From an uncultured Rhodospirillales bacterium (GTDB taxonomy: Bacteria > Pseudomonadota > Alphaproteobacteria > Acetobacterales > Acetobacteraceae): 64,000 nt of DNA. Below the pieces are notes generated by a model. It had not been told where the DNA came from and did not search any database. It saw only the letters and a list, made by a program, of their open reading frames with translations. This document shows, piece after piece, positions 46,646 through 54,634 of the stretch (position 1 is the stretch's first letter; every line of letters begins with the position of its first letter). The position numbers and the translations under genes were made by a program. The DNA is taken from assembly GCA_903928895.1 (NCBI GenBank), contig CAIYSR010000093.1:124001-188000 (forward strand). Direction: 5' to 3'.

Positions 46646-48826
46646 ATGAACGAAATCAGCACGACCGACAACAGCGCTCCGGGCCGTCGCGGCTTTCTTG
46701 CCACAGTGGGTGCCGCCGCCGGCGCGTTTTCGCTGGGCTGGAGCCTCCCCGCCGAGGCTCAGGCCGCCGCCCCGGCGGCCGGCGTCGAGGTCGGCATCTG
46801 GGCGGTCATCCATCCCGACAACTCCACCACCATCCGCATCGCCCGCTCCGAAATGGGGCAGGGCACGCTGACCGGCCTCGCCCAGCTGGTCGCCGAGGAA
46901 CTTGATGCCGACTGGTCGAAGGTGCGTGCCGAATACATCGCGCCCGAGGAGAACTTCGCCCGTAACCGCGCCTGGGGCGACATGTCGACCGGCGGCAGCC
47001 GCGGCATCCGTGCCTCGGTGCCCTATGTGCAGAAGGGCGGCGCCGCCGCGCGGATGATGCTGGTCACTGCCGCGGCGCAGAAATGGGGTGTCCCGGAAGC
47101 CGAATGCAGCACCGCCAGCAGCGTCGTCACCCACGCCAAAACCGGCCGAAAGCTGCGCTACGGCGACCTCGCCGCCGCCGCGGCGAAACTGCCGGTGCCG
47201 GCCGAAGTGGCTTTGAAGAGGCACGCCGACTGGAAGATCGCCGGCAAGGGCGTCAAGCGGCTCGACACCAGGGACAAGCTCAACGGCAGGCTGGTCTTTG
47301 CCATCGACGTCAAGCTGCCCGGCATGCTCAACGCCGCCATCGCCCAGTGCCCGGTGTTCGGCGGCCGTTTGGTGAGTTTCGATGCCGGCGCGATCCAGGC
47401 GATGCCGGGCGTGCGCCATGTGCTGCGCGTCGACGACGTCTCGGTCGCGGTGGTGGCGGACAAGTGGTACCAGGCCAAGACCGCGCTGGCGGCGATGCCG
47501 GTGGTGTGGGACGAGGGGCCCAACAGCAAGGTCTCCTCCACGTCGATCGCGGCGTTCCTCAAGGATGGGCTCGACGCCACCGACGCCGCCGTCGGCCACA
47601 AATACGGCGATGCGGCAGGGGCCATCACGGGGGCGGCGAAAAAGGTCGAGGCGGTCTACGCCACACCCTTCCTCAACCATGCGACGCTGGAGCCGATGAA
47701 CTGCACCGCCGTGTTCAAGCCGGATCTGGTGGAAATCTGGGTCGGCAGCCAGAACGGCGACGCCTCGCTGGCCGCAGCCGCCGAGGCGGCGGGGCTCAAG
47801 CTCAGCCAGGCCAAGGTGCACAAGCACCATCTCGGCGGCGGTTTCGGCCGGCGCGGGCAGCAGGACTATGTCCGCCAGGCCGTGCTCATCGCCAAGCAGA
47901 TCCCGGGCATCCCGGTGAAGCTGATCTGGTCACGCGAGGAGGACATGCAGCACGGCTTCTACCGCCCGATCACCCAGGCCAAGATGACCGCCGGGCTCGA
48001 TGCGCAGGGCAATGTGACGGGGCTGCACATGCGCATCTCCGGCCAGTCGATCCTGGCCTATCTGATGCCGACACGCATGGAGAACGGGATGGACCCGGTG
48101 CAGTTCCAGGGCCTCGCGGCGGCCGAGTTCGGCTATCTCGCGATCCCCAACCTGCTGATCGACCATGCGTTCCGCAACACCCATGTGCCGGTCGGGTTCT
48201 GGCGCGGGGTCAACACCAACCAGAACGCGGTCTATCTGGAGTGCTTCATCGACGAACTCGCACACGCCGCCGGCAAGGACCCGCTGGCCTTCCGGCGCAC
48301 CCTGATGGCGAAAAACCCCAAGCAGCTCGCGGTGCTGAACGCGGTGGCGGCCAAGGCCGGCTATGACCAGAAACTGCCCGGCGGGGTGTTCCGCGGTATC
48401 TGCCAGTACACCGGCTTCGGCAGCTACACCGCCGCGGTCGCCGAGGTGACGGTGTCCAAGAAGGGCGAACTCAAGATCCTGCGCATCGTCGCGGCCACGG
48501 ATTGCGGCATCGCGGTCAACCCGGCGCAGATCGCCGCCCAGGTCGAGGGCTCCTTCGGCTACGGCCTGAGCGCCACCCTCTACAGCGAATGCACAATCGA
48601 AGCCGGCCGCGTTGCCGAGGGCAATTTCGACACCTACGAGGTCCTGCGGATGGCCGATATGCCCAAGGTCGAGACCATCGTGGTGCCATCGGGCGGGTTC
48701 TGGGGTGGCGTCGGCGAGCCGACCATCGCGGTCGCCGCCCCGGCGGTGCTGAACGCGATCTTCGCCGCCACCGGCAAGCGGGTGCGCTCGCTGCCGCTCA
48801 AGCACCACGACCTGTCGCACGCCTGA
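46646..48826 (+). CDS. iorB: Molybdopterin subunit of IorB-type oxidoreductase
   Basis: 726 aa. The N-terminus carries a Tat signal (RRGFLATVGAAAGAFSLG), so the enzyme is exported folded with its cofactor. GGGFGRRGQQDY and GFWRGV contact the molybdopterin, and the catalytic Glu lies in GGVGEPTIAVAAP. No FAD subunit is encoded, as usual for the IorAB class, which needs a cytochrome c acceptor; a c-type cytochrome follows. The substrate could be an aldehyde or N-heterocycle. Confidence 0.88.
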   Translation: MNEISTTDNSAPGRRGFLATVGAAAGAFSLGWSLPAEAQAAAPAAGVEVGIWAVIHPDNSTTIRIARSEMGQGTLTGLAQLVAEELDADWSKVRAEYIAPEENFARNRAWGDMSTGGSRGIRASVPYVQKGGAAARMMLVTAAAQKWGVPEAECSTASSVVTHAKTGRKLRYGDLAAAAAKLPVPAEVALKRHADWKIAGKGVKRLDTRDKLNGRLVFAIDVKLPGMLNAAIAQCPVFGGRLVSFDAGAIQAMPGVRHVLRVDDVSVAVVADKWYQAKTALAAMPVVWDEGPNSKVSSTSIAAFLKDGLDATDAAVGHKYGDAAGAITGAAKKVEAVYATPFLNHATLEPMNCTAVFKPDLVEIWVGSQNGDASLAAAAEAAGLKLSQAKVHKHHLGGGFGRRGQQDYVRQAVLIAKQIPGIPVKLIWSREEDMQHGFYRPITQAKMTAGLDAQGNVTGLHMRISGQSILAYLMPTRMENGMDPVQFQGLAAAEFGYLAIPNLLIDHAFRNTHVPVGFWRGVNTNQNAVYLECFIDELAHAAGKDPLAFRRTLMAKNPKQLAVLNAVAAKAGYDQKLPGGVFRGICQYTGFGSYTAAVAEVTVSKKGELKILRIVAATDCGIAVNPAQIAAQVEGSFGYGLSATLYSECTIEAGRVAEGNFDTYEVLRMADMPKVETIVVPSGGFWGGVGEPTIAVAAPAVLNAIFAATGKRVRSLPLKHHDLSHA

Positions 48827-49116
48827 TGCCCGGCACCGGCCGCTTCCTGCTGCCGATCGCCGCCGGTGTCCTCGCGGCCGCCTTCCTCGCGGCGGCGGGC
48901 CCGCCGCCGGGGGCCGCCGGCTGCTCCGGCTGCCATGGCGCGGCGCTGCCGGGCGGCATTCCCGCCATCGCCGGGCGGCCGGCCGCCGAACTGAGTGCCG
49001 CGCTGCTCGGCTTTCGCGACGGCAGCCGGCCCGCCACCCTGATGGACCGGCTGGCCAAGGGGTTCAGCCCCGGCGAGCTCCAGGACATCGCCGACTGGTG
49101 GGAGGAACAGCGATGA
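48826..49116 (+). CDS. Monoheme cytochrome c (FccA/SoxE-like)
   Basis: 96 aa with a signal peptide and one heme site CSGCH (Cys 33, Cys 36, His 37). The IPAIAGRPAAEL ... LLGFRDGSRPATLMDRLAKG pattern (Met ligand) resembles the cytochrome subunit of flavocytochrome c sulfide dehydrogenase. It lies between iorB (TGATG) and fccB (ATGA), so it could accept electrons from either. Confidence 0.8.
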   Translation: MPGTGRFLLPIAAGVLAAAFLAAAGPPPGAAGCSGCHGAALPGGIPAIAGRPAAELSAALLGFRDGSRPATLMDRLAKGFSPGELQDIADWWEEQR

Positions 49117-50375
49117 CGACCAGCCGCCGCCACCTGCTCGCTCTCGCAACAGCCTCCCTCGCCCGGCCCGGCCTCGCTTGTGCCCAGGGCGCCGGTCGCG
49201 TCGTCGTCATCGGCGGCGGCTTCGGCGGCGCTTCGGCCGCGCGCGCCCTGCGCCGCCTCGCCCCAGCGCTCGACGTCGCCCTGGTCGAGCCCAATGCCGC
49301 CTTCATCGCCTGCCCGTTCAGCAACGCCGTCATCGCCGGGCTGCGCGACATCGCGGCCCAGTCGTTCGGCTATGCCCGGCTCGCCGCCGACGGAATCCGG
49401 GTCATCGCCCAGGCCGCCACCGGCATCGACACCAATCCGCGCCGGGTCACCCTCGCCGATGGCAGCACCCTGGCCTTCGACCGCCTGGTCCTCGCCCCCG
49501 GGATCGACCTGCGCTGGGACGCGTTGCCCGGCTACGACGCCGCCGCCGCCGCCGCCACGATGCCGCACGCCTGGAAGGCGGGGCCGCAGACCCTGCTCCT
49601 GCGCGACCGCCTCGCCGCCCTGCCCGAGGGCGGGTTGGTGGTAATGTCGGTGCCGCCTAACCCCTATCGCTGCCCGCCCGGCCCGTACGAGCGCGCCAGC
49701 CTGATCGCCCACTACCTCAAAACCCGCAAGAAGCGGGCGAAACTCATCGTCCTCGATGCCAAGGACGCCTTCTCCAAGCAGCGCCTGTTCCAGAACGCCT
49801 GGAAAGCCCTCTACCCCGGACTCCTCGAATGGGTACCGCTCTCGGCCGGCGGCAAGGTCACCGCGGTCGACGTCGCCTCCGGCCAGGTCCGCACCGATTT
49901 CGAGACCTACACCCCCGATCTTGCCAATATCATCCCGCCCCAGCGCGCCGCCGCCATCGCCGAGCTGGCCGGGGTCGCTGATCGCACCGGCTGGTGTCCG
50001 ATCGACCCCGACACCTTCGAGTCGCGGCTGCGCCCCGGCATCCATGTCATCGGCGATGCCGCCATCGCCGGCGCCATGCCCAAATCCGCCTTCGCCGCCA
50101 ACGCCCAGGCCAAGGCCTGCGCCCAGGCGGTCGCCGATCTGCTCGCCGACATCACCCCGGCGCCGCCGCGCCTGCTCAACACCTGCTACTCCCTGGTGGC
50201 GCCGGGCTATGGCATCTCCGTCGCCGGCGTCTACCGTCCCGCCAACGGCGTGCTCACCGACATCGAAGGCGCCGGCGGCACCAGCGCCCTCGATGCCCCC
50301 GCCGAAACCCGCGCCGCGGAGGCCCGCTATGCGGAATCCTGGTTCCATACGATCACGACCGAAGCCTTCGGTTGA
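49113..50375 (+). CDS. fccB: Flavocytochrome c sulfide dehydrogenase flavoprotein (FccB/SoxF)
   Basis: 420 aa with a Tat signal (RRHLLALATASLA). The FAD loop VVVIGGGFGGASAARAL is present. Cys 67 in CPFSN matches the covalent-FAD cysteine of FccB, and Cys 187 (YRCPPGPYERAS) and Cys 358 (NTCYSLVAPGYGISV) match the redox disulfide. It oxidises sulfide to sulfur or polysulfide in the periplasm, passing electrons to its cytochrome. GGGAGGA lies upstream. soxXYZA follow directly. Confidence 0.92.
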   Translation: MTTSRRHLLALATASLARPGLACAQGAGRVVVIGGGFGGASAARALRRLAPALDVALVEPNAAFIACPFSNAVIAGLRDIAAQSFGYARLAADGIRVIAQAATGIDTNPRRVTLADGSTLAFDRLVLAPGIDLRWDALPGYDAAAAAATMPHAWKAGPQTLLLRDRLAALPEGGLVVMSVPPNPYRCPPGPYERASLIAHYLKTRKKRAKLIVLDAKDAFSKQRLFQNAWKALYPGLLEWVPLSAGGKVTAVDVASGQVRTDFETYTPDLANIIPPQRAAAIAELAGVADRTGWCPIDPDTFESRLRPGIHVIGDAAIAGAMPKSAFAANAQAKACAQAVADLLADITPAPPRLLNTCYSLVAPGYGISVAGVYRPANGVLTDIEGAGGTSALDAPAETRAAEARYAESWFHTITTEAFG

Positions 50376-50748
50376 GGCCGCCGCGATGGCGCTCCTTCTC
50401 CTCGCTGGCGCCCCGGCCGCGGCCGGCGACGCTGCCATCGGTCGTGCCCTCGTCGCCGACCGCCAGGCCAGCCAATGCGTCCTCTGCCATCCTGTTCCGG
50501 GCGTCCCCGTGCATATACTCGGTGATCTCGCGCCCGACCTGCGCGGCGTCGGCGCCCGCCTGAGCGCCGATGAAATCCGCCAGCGCCTGACCGATCCCGC
50601 CGCCAACAATCCCGATACCATCATGCCCGCCTACGCGCGGCGCGGCAGCTTCACCAATCCCGGCCGCGCCTTCCGTGACCGCCCGATCCTGTCCGACGCC
50701 GCCATCGAAGACATCGTCGCCTATCTCGCCACCCTCACGGAGGAATGA
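50329..50748 (+). CDS. soxX: Sulfur oxidation c-type cytochrome SoxX
   Basis: 139 aa from ATG 50329, where GGAGG lies 6 nt upstream and the leader has basic residues; it overlaps fccB by 47 nt. ATG 50386 is an alternative that leaves an uncharged signal peptide. Heme site CVLCH and the Met ligand in DTIMPAY are present, with GDLAPDLRGVGARLS between. SoxX pairs with SoxA to link sulfur compounds to SoxY. Confidence 0.85.
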   Translation: MRNPGSIRSRPKPSVEAAAMALLLLAGAPAAAGDAAIGRALVADRQASQCVLCHPVPGVPVHILGDLAPDLRGVGARLSADEIRQRLTDPAANNPDTIMPAYARRGSFTNPGRAFRDRPILSDAAIEDIVAYLATLTEE

Positions 50749-51188
50749 TGCAGCGCCGTTTCCTGCTCGCCGCCGGCGCCGCCCTGCTGGCCCTTCCCGC
50801 CGCACCCGCACACGCCACCCGCACCGACGTCGCCGCCGCCATCTCCGCCCTGACCAAAGGCGCCCCGCTGCGCCCCGGCCGGGTCAAGCTTGACCTCCCC
50901 CTCCTGGTCGAGAACGGCAACACCGTCGCCTTGAGCCTGGCGGTGGCCGAACCGCTGCCGCCGGGCGAGCGCGTGCTCTCGCTCCACGTCTTCGCCGAAG
51001 GCAACCCGCTGCCCAACGTCATCAACGCCTTCTTCGGCCCGCGCAGCGGCGACCCCCATCTCGCCACCCGCATCCGGCTCGCAACGTCGCAGACCGTCAT
51101 CGCCGTGGCCGCCTGCGCCGATGGCAGCTTCTGGACCGACAGCGTCGAACTCCTCGTCACCCTCGCCGCCTGCGTCGACGAGATCTGA
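50748..51188 (+). CDS. soxY: Sulfur carrier protein SoxY (non-canonical C-terminus)
   Basis: 146 aa with a signal peptide (QRRFLLAAGAALLALPAAPAHA) and a SoxY immunoglobulin-like core (LPLLVENGNTVALSLAV, HVFAEGNPLP). The usual GGCGG swinging-arm tail is missing: the protein ends LVTLAACVDEI, leaving one Cys four residues from the end. This cysteine may still carry the sulfur substrate. ATG 50748 gives better spacing from GGAGG than ATG 50745. Confidence 0.82.
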   Translation: MQRRFLLAAGAALLALPAAPAHATRTDVAAAISALTKGAPLRPGRVKLDLPLLVENGNTVALSLAVAEPLPPGERVLSLHVFAEGNPLPNVINAFFGPRSGDPHLATRIRLATSQTVIAVAACADGSFWTDSVELLVTLAACVDEI

Positions 51189-51190
51189 CC

Positions 51191-51511
51191 ATGGCCCGGC
51201 CACTCATCAACGTGCCCAAAACCGTCAGGCGCGGCGACAGCTTCGAAATCCGCATCCTCATCGCCCACCCGATGGAATCCGGCCAGCGGCGCGACGAATA
51301 CGGCAAACAAATCGCCCGGGACATCATCCACAGCTTCCTCTGCACCTACGCCGGCGAGGAAGTCTTCCGCGCCGACTTCTTCCCCGCTATCGCCGCCAAC
51401 CCATTCCTCGCCTTCACCGCCCGCGCCGTGGAAACCGGCCGGCTCGTCTTTACCTGGACCGACGACCACGGCGCCGTCGCGTTCGATACGGTGGAAATCG
51501 TGGTTGAATGA
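51191..51511 (+). CDS. soxZ: Sulfur oxidation protein SoxZ
   Basis: 106 aa without a signal peptide. Starting INVPKTVRRGDSFEIRILIAHPMESGQRRD and ending TVEIVVE, it matches SoxZ (landmarks SFEIRILIAHPMESG and FFPAIAANPF). SoxZ forms the SoxYZ carrier complex and is exported with SoxY. It follows soxY by 2 nt. Confidence 0.92.
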   Translation: MARPLINVPKTVRRGDSFEIRILIAHPMESGQRRDEYGKQIARDIIHSFLCTYAGEEVFRADFFPAIAANPFLAFTARAVETGRLVFTWTDDHGAVAFDTVEIVVE

Positions 51512-51530
51512 AATTCATGGGCGGGAGGAG

Positions 51531-52367
51531 ATGAAAGGTAGCAAGAGAAGCGCTTCTTTTTTGGAAAAAAGAAGCAAAAAACTTTTATCCGGTAGGGATT
51601 TTTCTATATATTTCGCGACTATTATTTATGCAATAGTTTTATTTATGTTTCAGGGAGGAGTCGCCCACGCCGCGCCGCACTCCGGCTATGACGACGCCGG
51701 GCCACAGGTCCGCGCCATGCAGGATGACGATACCCAGAATCCAGGCTTCCTCTGGGTCCAACAAGGCGAAACCCTCTGGACCGAAGCCGCGGGCAGCCGT
51801 GCCACCAGCTGCGCCACCTGCCACGGCCCCGTGACCGCCATGCGCGGCGTCGCCGCCCGCTACCCCGCCTTCAACCCGGCCACCGCCACCCCCATCACCC
51901 TCGCCCAGCGCATCAACCACTGCCGCACCGAACACCAGGGCGCCACCCGGCTCCCCCCCGAAAGCGATGCCCTCCTGGCGCTAAGCACGCTCGTCGCCGT
52001 GCAGTCGCGCGGGCTGCCGCTGGCAATCGACGACACCGGCCCGCTCCGGCCGTTCATCGCCGCCGGAGAAACCTTCTTCCGCACCCGGCAGGGCCAGCTC
52101 AACCTCGCCTGCGCCACCTGCCACGAAGAACGCGCCGGCCACCATCTCGGTGGCGCCCTGATCCCCGAAGGCCACGCCAACGGCTACCCGCAATACCGCC
52201 TGGAATGGCAGAAACTCGGCAGCTTCCCTCGCCGCCTGCGCGCCTGCATGCTCGGCGTCCGCGCCGAACCCCTGCCCGCCGACGCCCCCGACGCCACCAA
52301 TATCGAACTCTACCTCGCCGTCCGCGCCCGCGGCCTGACCGTCGAAACCCCCGCCGTCCGCCCCTGA
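51531..52367 (+). CDS. soxA: Sulfur oxidation diheme cytochrome SoxA (repeat-derived leader)
   Basis: 278 aa. Two heme motifs CATCH (Cys 94/97 and Cys 194/197) and the active-site Cys 239 in LRACMLGVRAEP are intact. With SoxX it forms the enzyme that attaches thiosulfate to SoxY. The first 47 residues form a signal peptide with a long basic n-region, a hydrophobic AT-rich-coded core and AHA|AP cleavage. Residues about 6-20 (RSASFLEKRSKKLLS) are translated from the dispersed repeat at 51547-51590. GGGAGGAG lies immediately before ATG 51531. soxB and soxK do not follow. Confidence 0.88.
   Translation: MKGSKRSASFLEKRSKKLLSGRDFSIYFATIIYAIVLFMFQGGVAHAAPHSGYDDAGPQVRAMQDDDTQNPGFLWVQQGETLWTEAAGSRATSCATCHGPVTAMRGVAARYPAFNPATATPITLAQRINHCRTEHQGATRLPPESDALLALSTLVAVQSRGLPLAIDDTGPLRPFIAAGETFFRTRQGQLNLACATCHEERAGHHLGGALIPEGHANGYPQYRLEWQKLGSFPRRLRACMLGVRAEPLPADAPDATNIELYLAVRARGLTVETPAVRP
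51547..51590 (+). repeat. Dispersed AT-rich palindromic repeat, copy 3, inside soxA leader
   Basis: Contains the perfect arm pair CTTCTTTTTT / AAAAAAGAAG around GG, then GCAAAAAACTTTTATCC. It is in frame with soxA and has no stop codon in that frame. AT-rich sequence continues to about 51655, beyond the shared part. Confidence 0.88.
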
Positions 52368-52394
52368 TCCATGCCGGGTCTCGGTTTCAACGGG

Positions 52395-52429
52395 AGAAGG
52401 TTTTTTGGTTCTTTTTTTCAAAAAAGAAC
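52395..52429 (-). repeat. Dispersed AT-rich palindromic repeat, copy 4 (left arm of inverted pair)
   Basis: On the minus strand it reads GTTCTTTTTTGAAAAAAAG followed by AACCAAAAAACCTTCTC. It is a slightly diverged copy (GGTTC instead of GCTTC). It abuts copy 5 through a shared AGGCCT centre. Confidence 0.8.
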
Positions 52430-52431
52430 AG

Positions 52432-52471
52432 GCCTTCTTTTTTGGAAAAAAGAAGCAAAAAACTTTTATCC
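52432..52471 (+). repeat. Dispersed AT-rich palindromic repeat, copy 5 (right arm of inverted pair)
   Basis: Reads CTTCTTTTTTGGAAAAAAG then AAGCAAAAAACTTTTATCC, identical to copy 3 across its core. Copies 4 and 5 together form a 77-bp outward-pointing inverted repeat between soxA and the MaoC genes. Confidence 0.88.
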
Positions 52472-52579
52472 GTTTGAAAATGAACGATAACTGGGGGTGT
52501 GGCATATGGTCGTCAATCGGGTATGCTCACGCCAGCGCCCGGCACCAGACCAGGCCACACCAACCACGCGGAGGACCCA

Positions 52580-53062
52580 TTGGCAAAAATCACTTTCCCC
52601 GTCGAAGCGTCGCACATCATGATGTTCGCCCGCTCCGTCGACGACCCCAACCCCGTCTATCATGATGCCGAGGCGGCCGCGAAAACCGAAGTCGGCGGCA
52701 TTATCGCCCCCCCCACCTTCCCCCAATCCGTCGCCCAGTTCGACCCCGACTATTTCCTGCGCCCCAAGCACGGCCAGAAATGGTTCGGCTCGGCCAAAGG
52801 CCCCACCGGCATCACCGAAAAACCCGCCTCGTCCGGCGGCCTGCATGCCGAACAGCACTTCGAATACCACCGCCCGCTCCGCCCCGGTGACGTGCTGAGC
52901 GTCGAAACCAAGGCAGGCACCACTTGGGAGAAGGAAAGCAAGCGCGCCGGCAAGCTCGTCTTCTCCGAGCGCATCACCGAATACCGCGACCAGCACGGCG
53001 AACTCGTCTGCACCGCCCGCTCCGTCGGCGTGCGCACCGAAAAACCCGTGGCCCAGAGCTGA
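52580..53062 (+). CDS. MaoC-like hydratase, FAS1-dehydratase-type half
   Basis: 160 aa with a hot-dog fold: FARSVDDPNPVYHD at the N-terminus, GIIAPPTFP, and LHAEQHFEYHRPLRPGDVL. TTG 52580 follows CGGAGG and is the best start. This half usually pairs with a downstream MaoC domain to form a heteromeric enoyl-CoA/acyl hydratase, here encoded 11 nt later. Confidence 0.82.
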   Translation: MAKITFPVEASHIMMFARSVDDPNPVYHDAEAAAKTEVGGIIAPPTFPQSVAQFDPDYFLRPKHGQKWFGSAKGPTGITEKPASSGGLHAEQHFEYHRPLRPGDVLSVETKAGTTWEKESKRAGKLVFSERITEYRDQHGELVCTARSVGVRTEKPVAQS

Positions 53063-53073
53063 GGAGAGCACCA

Positions 53074-53496
53074 ATGGCACTCAAGAAATCCCAGCTCACC
53101 ATCGGCGCCACCCACTCCGAGCGCGTCATCGAGAACCTCGCCCGCACCCAGCTGGTGATGTACGCCGGCACCTCGGGCGACTACAACCCGCTCCACACCG
53201 ATGACCTCTACACCAAGGAAATCGCCGGGTATCCCGGCGTTTTCGCCCACGGCATGCTGACCATGGGCCTGACCGGAAAGATGCTGACCAACTATGTCGG
53301 CGACGGCCGGCTCAAGAAGTTCGGCGTCCGCTTCACCAACCAGGTGTGGCCCGGGGACAGCCTCGACAGCACCGCCACCGTGGCCGCCATCCGCGAGGAG
53401 AGCGGCGAGTGGGTGGTCGATCTGACGATCTCGACCACCAACCAGGACGGCAAGGAAGTCGTCAGCGGCACCGCCACCGCCCGCATCGACGCCTGA
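53074..53496 (+). CDS. MaoC-family hydratase
   Basis: 140 aa hot-dog fold with the catalytic Asp/His region YAGTSGDYNPLHTDD and GVFAHGMLTMG. The family hydrates enoyl-CoA esters. It probably works with the upstream half-hydratase. GAGGAGAG precedes the ATG. Confidence 0.87.
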   Translation: MALKKSQLTIGATHSERVIENLARTQLVMYAGTSGDYNPLHTDDLYTKEIAGYPGVFAHGMLTMGLTGKMLTNYVGDGRLKKFGVRFTNQVWPGDSLDSTATVAAIREESGEWVVDLTISTTNQDGKEVVSGTATARIDA

Positions 53497-53503
53497 ACCG
53501 GCC

Positions 53504-53529
53504 GCCCCTCCCGCTTCGGCGGGAGGGGC
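53504..53529 (+). terminator. GC hairpin with TTCG loop after the MaoC pair
   Basis: A perfect 11-bp stem, GCCCCTCCCGC with GCGGGAGGGGC, closes a TTCG tetraloop 7 nt after the stop codon. No T run follows, so it may act as an RNA 3'-end stabiliser or a Rho-assisted terminator rather than a classical intrinsic terminator. Confidence 0.65.
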
Positions 53530-53588
53530 ACGCGGGTTGACAGCCTCGGGACAGGTCCCTCCAATCCTCCGCTCACCCGAGGTCTGCC

Positions 53589-54446
53589 ATGCACATCACC
53601 ATCAACGGCGCCCGCCTATTCTTCGATGTCACCGGCCCCAAGCTGGTGCCGGACGGACCCGAGATGCGCGAGCGGCCGACGCTGGTGCTGCTGCATGGCG
53701 GGCCGGGAGGGGATCACTCGACGTTCAAACCGGGCTTCGACATCCTCGCCGAGGTTGCACAACTCGTCTATCTCGACCATCGCGGCCAGGGACGGTCGGA
53801 CCGGGGCGGGCCGGAGGAGTGGAATCTCGACCAGTGGGGCGATGATGTGCATGCCTTCTGCCTGGCGCTGGGCATCGAGAAGCCGATTGTGCTCGGCTAT
53901 TCCTTCGGCGGCATGGTGGCGCAGGCCTATGCCACGCGCCATCCGGAGCAGCCCGGCAAGCTAATCCTATACAGCACCTCGCCGAAGGTGGATCGCGAGG
54001 AGATCTACGGCGTGTTCGAACGCCTCGGCGGCCCCGAGGCGCGCAGCGTGGCCGAGGCGCGCTGGAAATCGCCGAACCCGGAAACATCGGCCGCCTATCA
54101 GCAGGTCTGCTCGCCGCTCTACAACCGCCGCGCCACCCGCAACCCCGACGCCTTCAGCCGCACCGAGCGCAATGACGCGGTCGCCTTCCACTTCGCCGGC
54201 GCGCGCGGCGATGGTGAAAGCGTTCGCCTCGATTTCCGCGCCGCGCTCGCGCGCATCCAGTGCCCGACGCTGGTGATCGCCGGCGAGGACGACCCGATCA
54301 CCCCGATCTCGCGCAGCGAACTGATCGCCTCCTGCCTGCCACCGGGGCTGGCCACTTTCGTGCGCGTGCCGAATGCCGGACATGGCGTCCACAACGACGA
54401 CCCGGCGCTGGCGATGCGCATCCTTCGGGACTTTATCACCGGCTGA
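53589..54446 (+). CDS. Alpha/beta hydrolase (proline iminopeptidase-like)
   Basis: 285 aa. HGGPGGDHSTF forms the oxyanion region, the nucleophile elbow is GYSFGG (Ser), and the late acid and base lie in GEDDPITP and NAGHGVH. The HGGPG motif is typical of S33 peptidases such as proline iminopeptidase; other esterase roles are possible. Confidence 0.84.
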   Translation: MHITINGARLFFDVTGPKLVPDGPEMRERPTLVLLHGGPGGDHSTFKPGFDILAEVAQLVYLDHRGQGRSDRGGPEEWNLDQWGDDVHAFCLALGIEKPIVLGYSFGGMVAQAYATRHPEQPGKLILYSTSPKVDREEIYGVFERLGGPEARSVAEARWKSPNPETSAAYQQVCSPLYNRRATRNPDAFSRTERNDAVAFHFAGARGDGESVRLDFRAALARIQCPTLVIAGEDDPITPISRSELIASCLPPGLATFVRVPNAGHGVHNDDPALAMRILRDFITG

Positions 54447-54461
54447 ATGATCGAGGCAGGA

Positions 54462-54487
54462 AACGCTTCTTTTTGAAAAACGAAGGG
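54462..54487 (+). repeat. Degenerate copy of the AT-rich repeat
   Basis: ACGCTTCTTTTTGAAAAACG then AAG is a shortened, imperfect version of the CTTCTTTTTT/AAAAAAGAAG core, 16 nt after the hydrolase stop codon. The rest of the 188-bp gap to ada shows no clear gene. Confidence 0.5.
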
Positions 54488-54634
54488 CAGGATTTTCCTG
54501 GTTCTTGGGTTTGCCCCACGATGGCGCGGAAATCGGGCGGGACGTATCACGTGTTGCCATCGAGCCGGCGCAAGGCTCGGATGGCACCGGCTTCCTCGGA
54601 TCGCCATTCTGTGGCCACCAGACAGGAGACCGCC

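Noticed and set aside
48798-50624. 608-codon minus-strand frame
   Set aside because: Antisense to fccA-like, fccB and soxX; Gly/Ala-rich shadow.
52405-52665. Small frame beginning in the AT-rich repeat (FFKK...KKKQKTF-type peptide)
   Set aside because: It is produced by translating the repeat and overlaps the MaoC gene in another frame; similar peptides arise wherever the repeat occurs.
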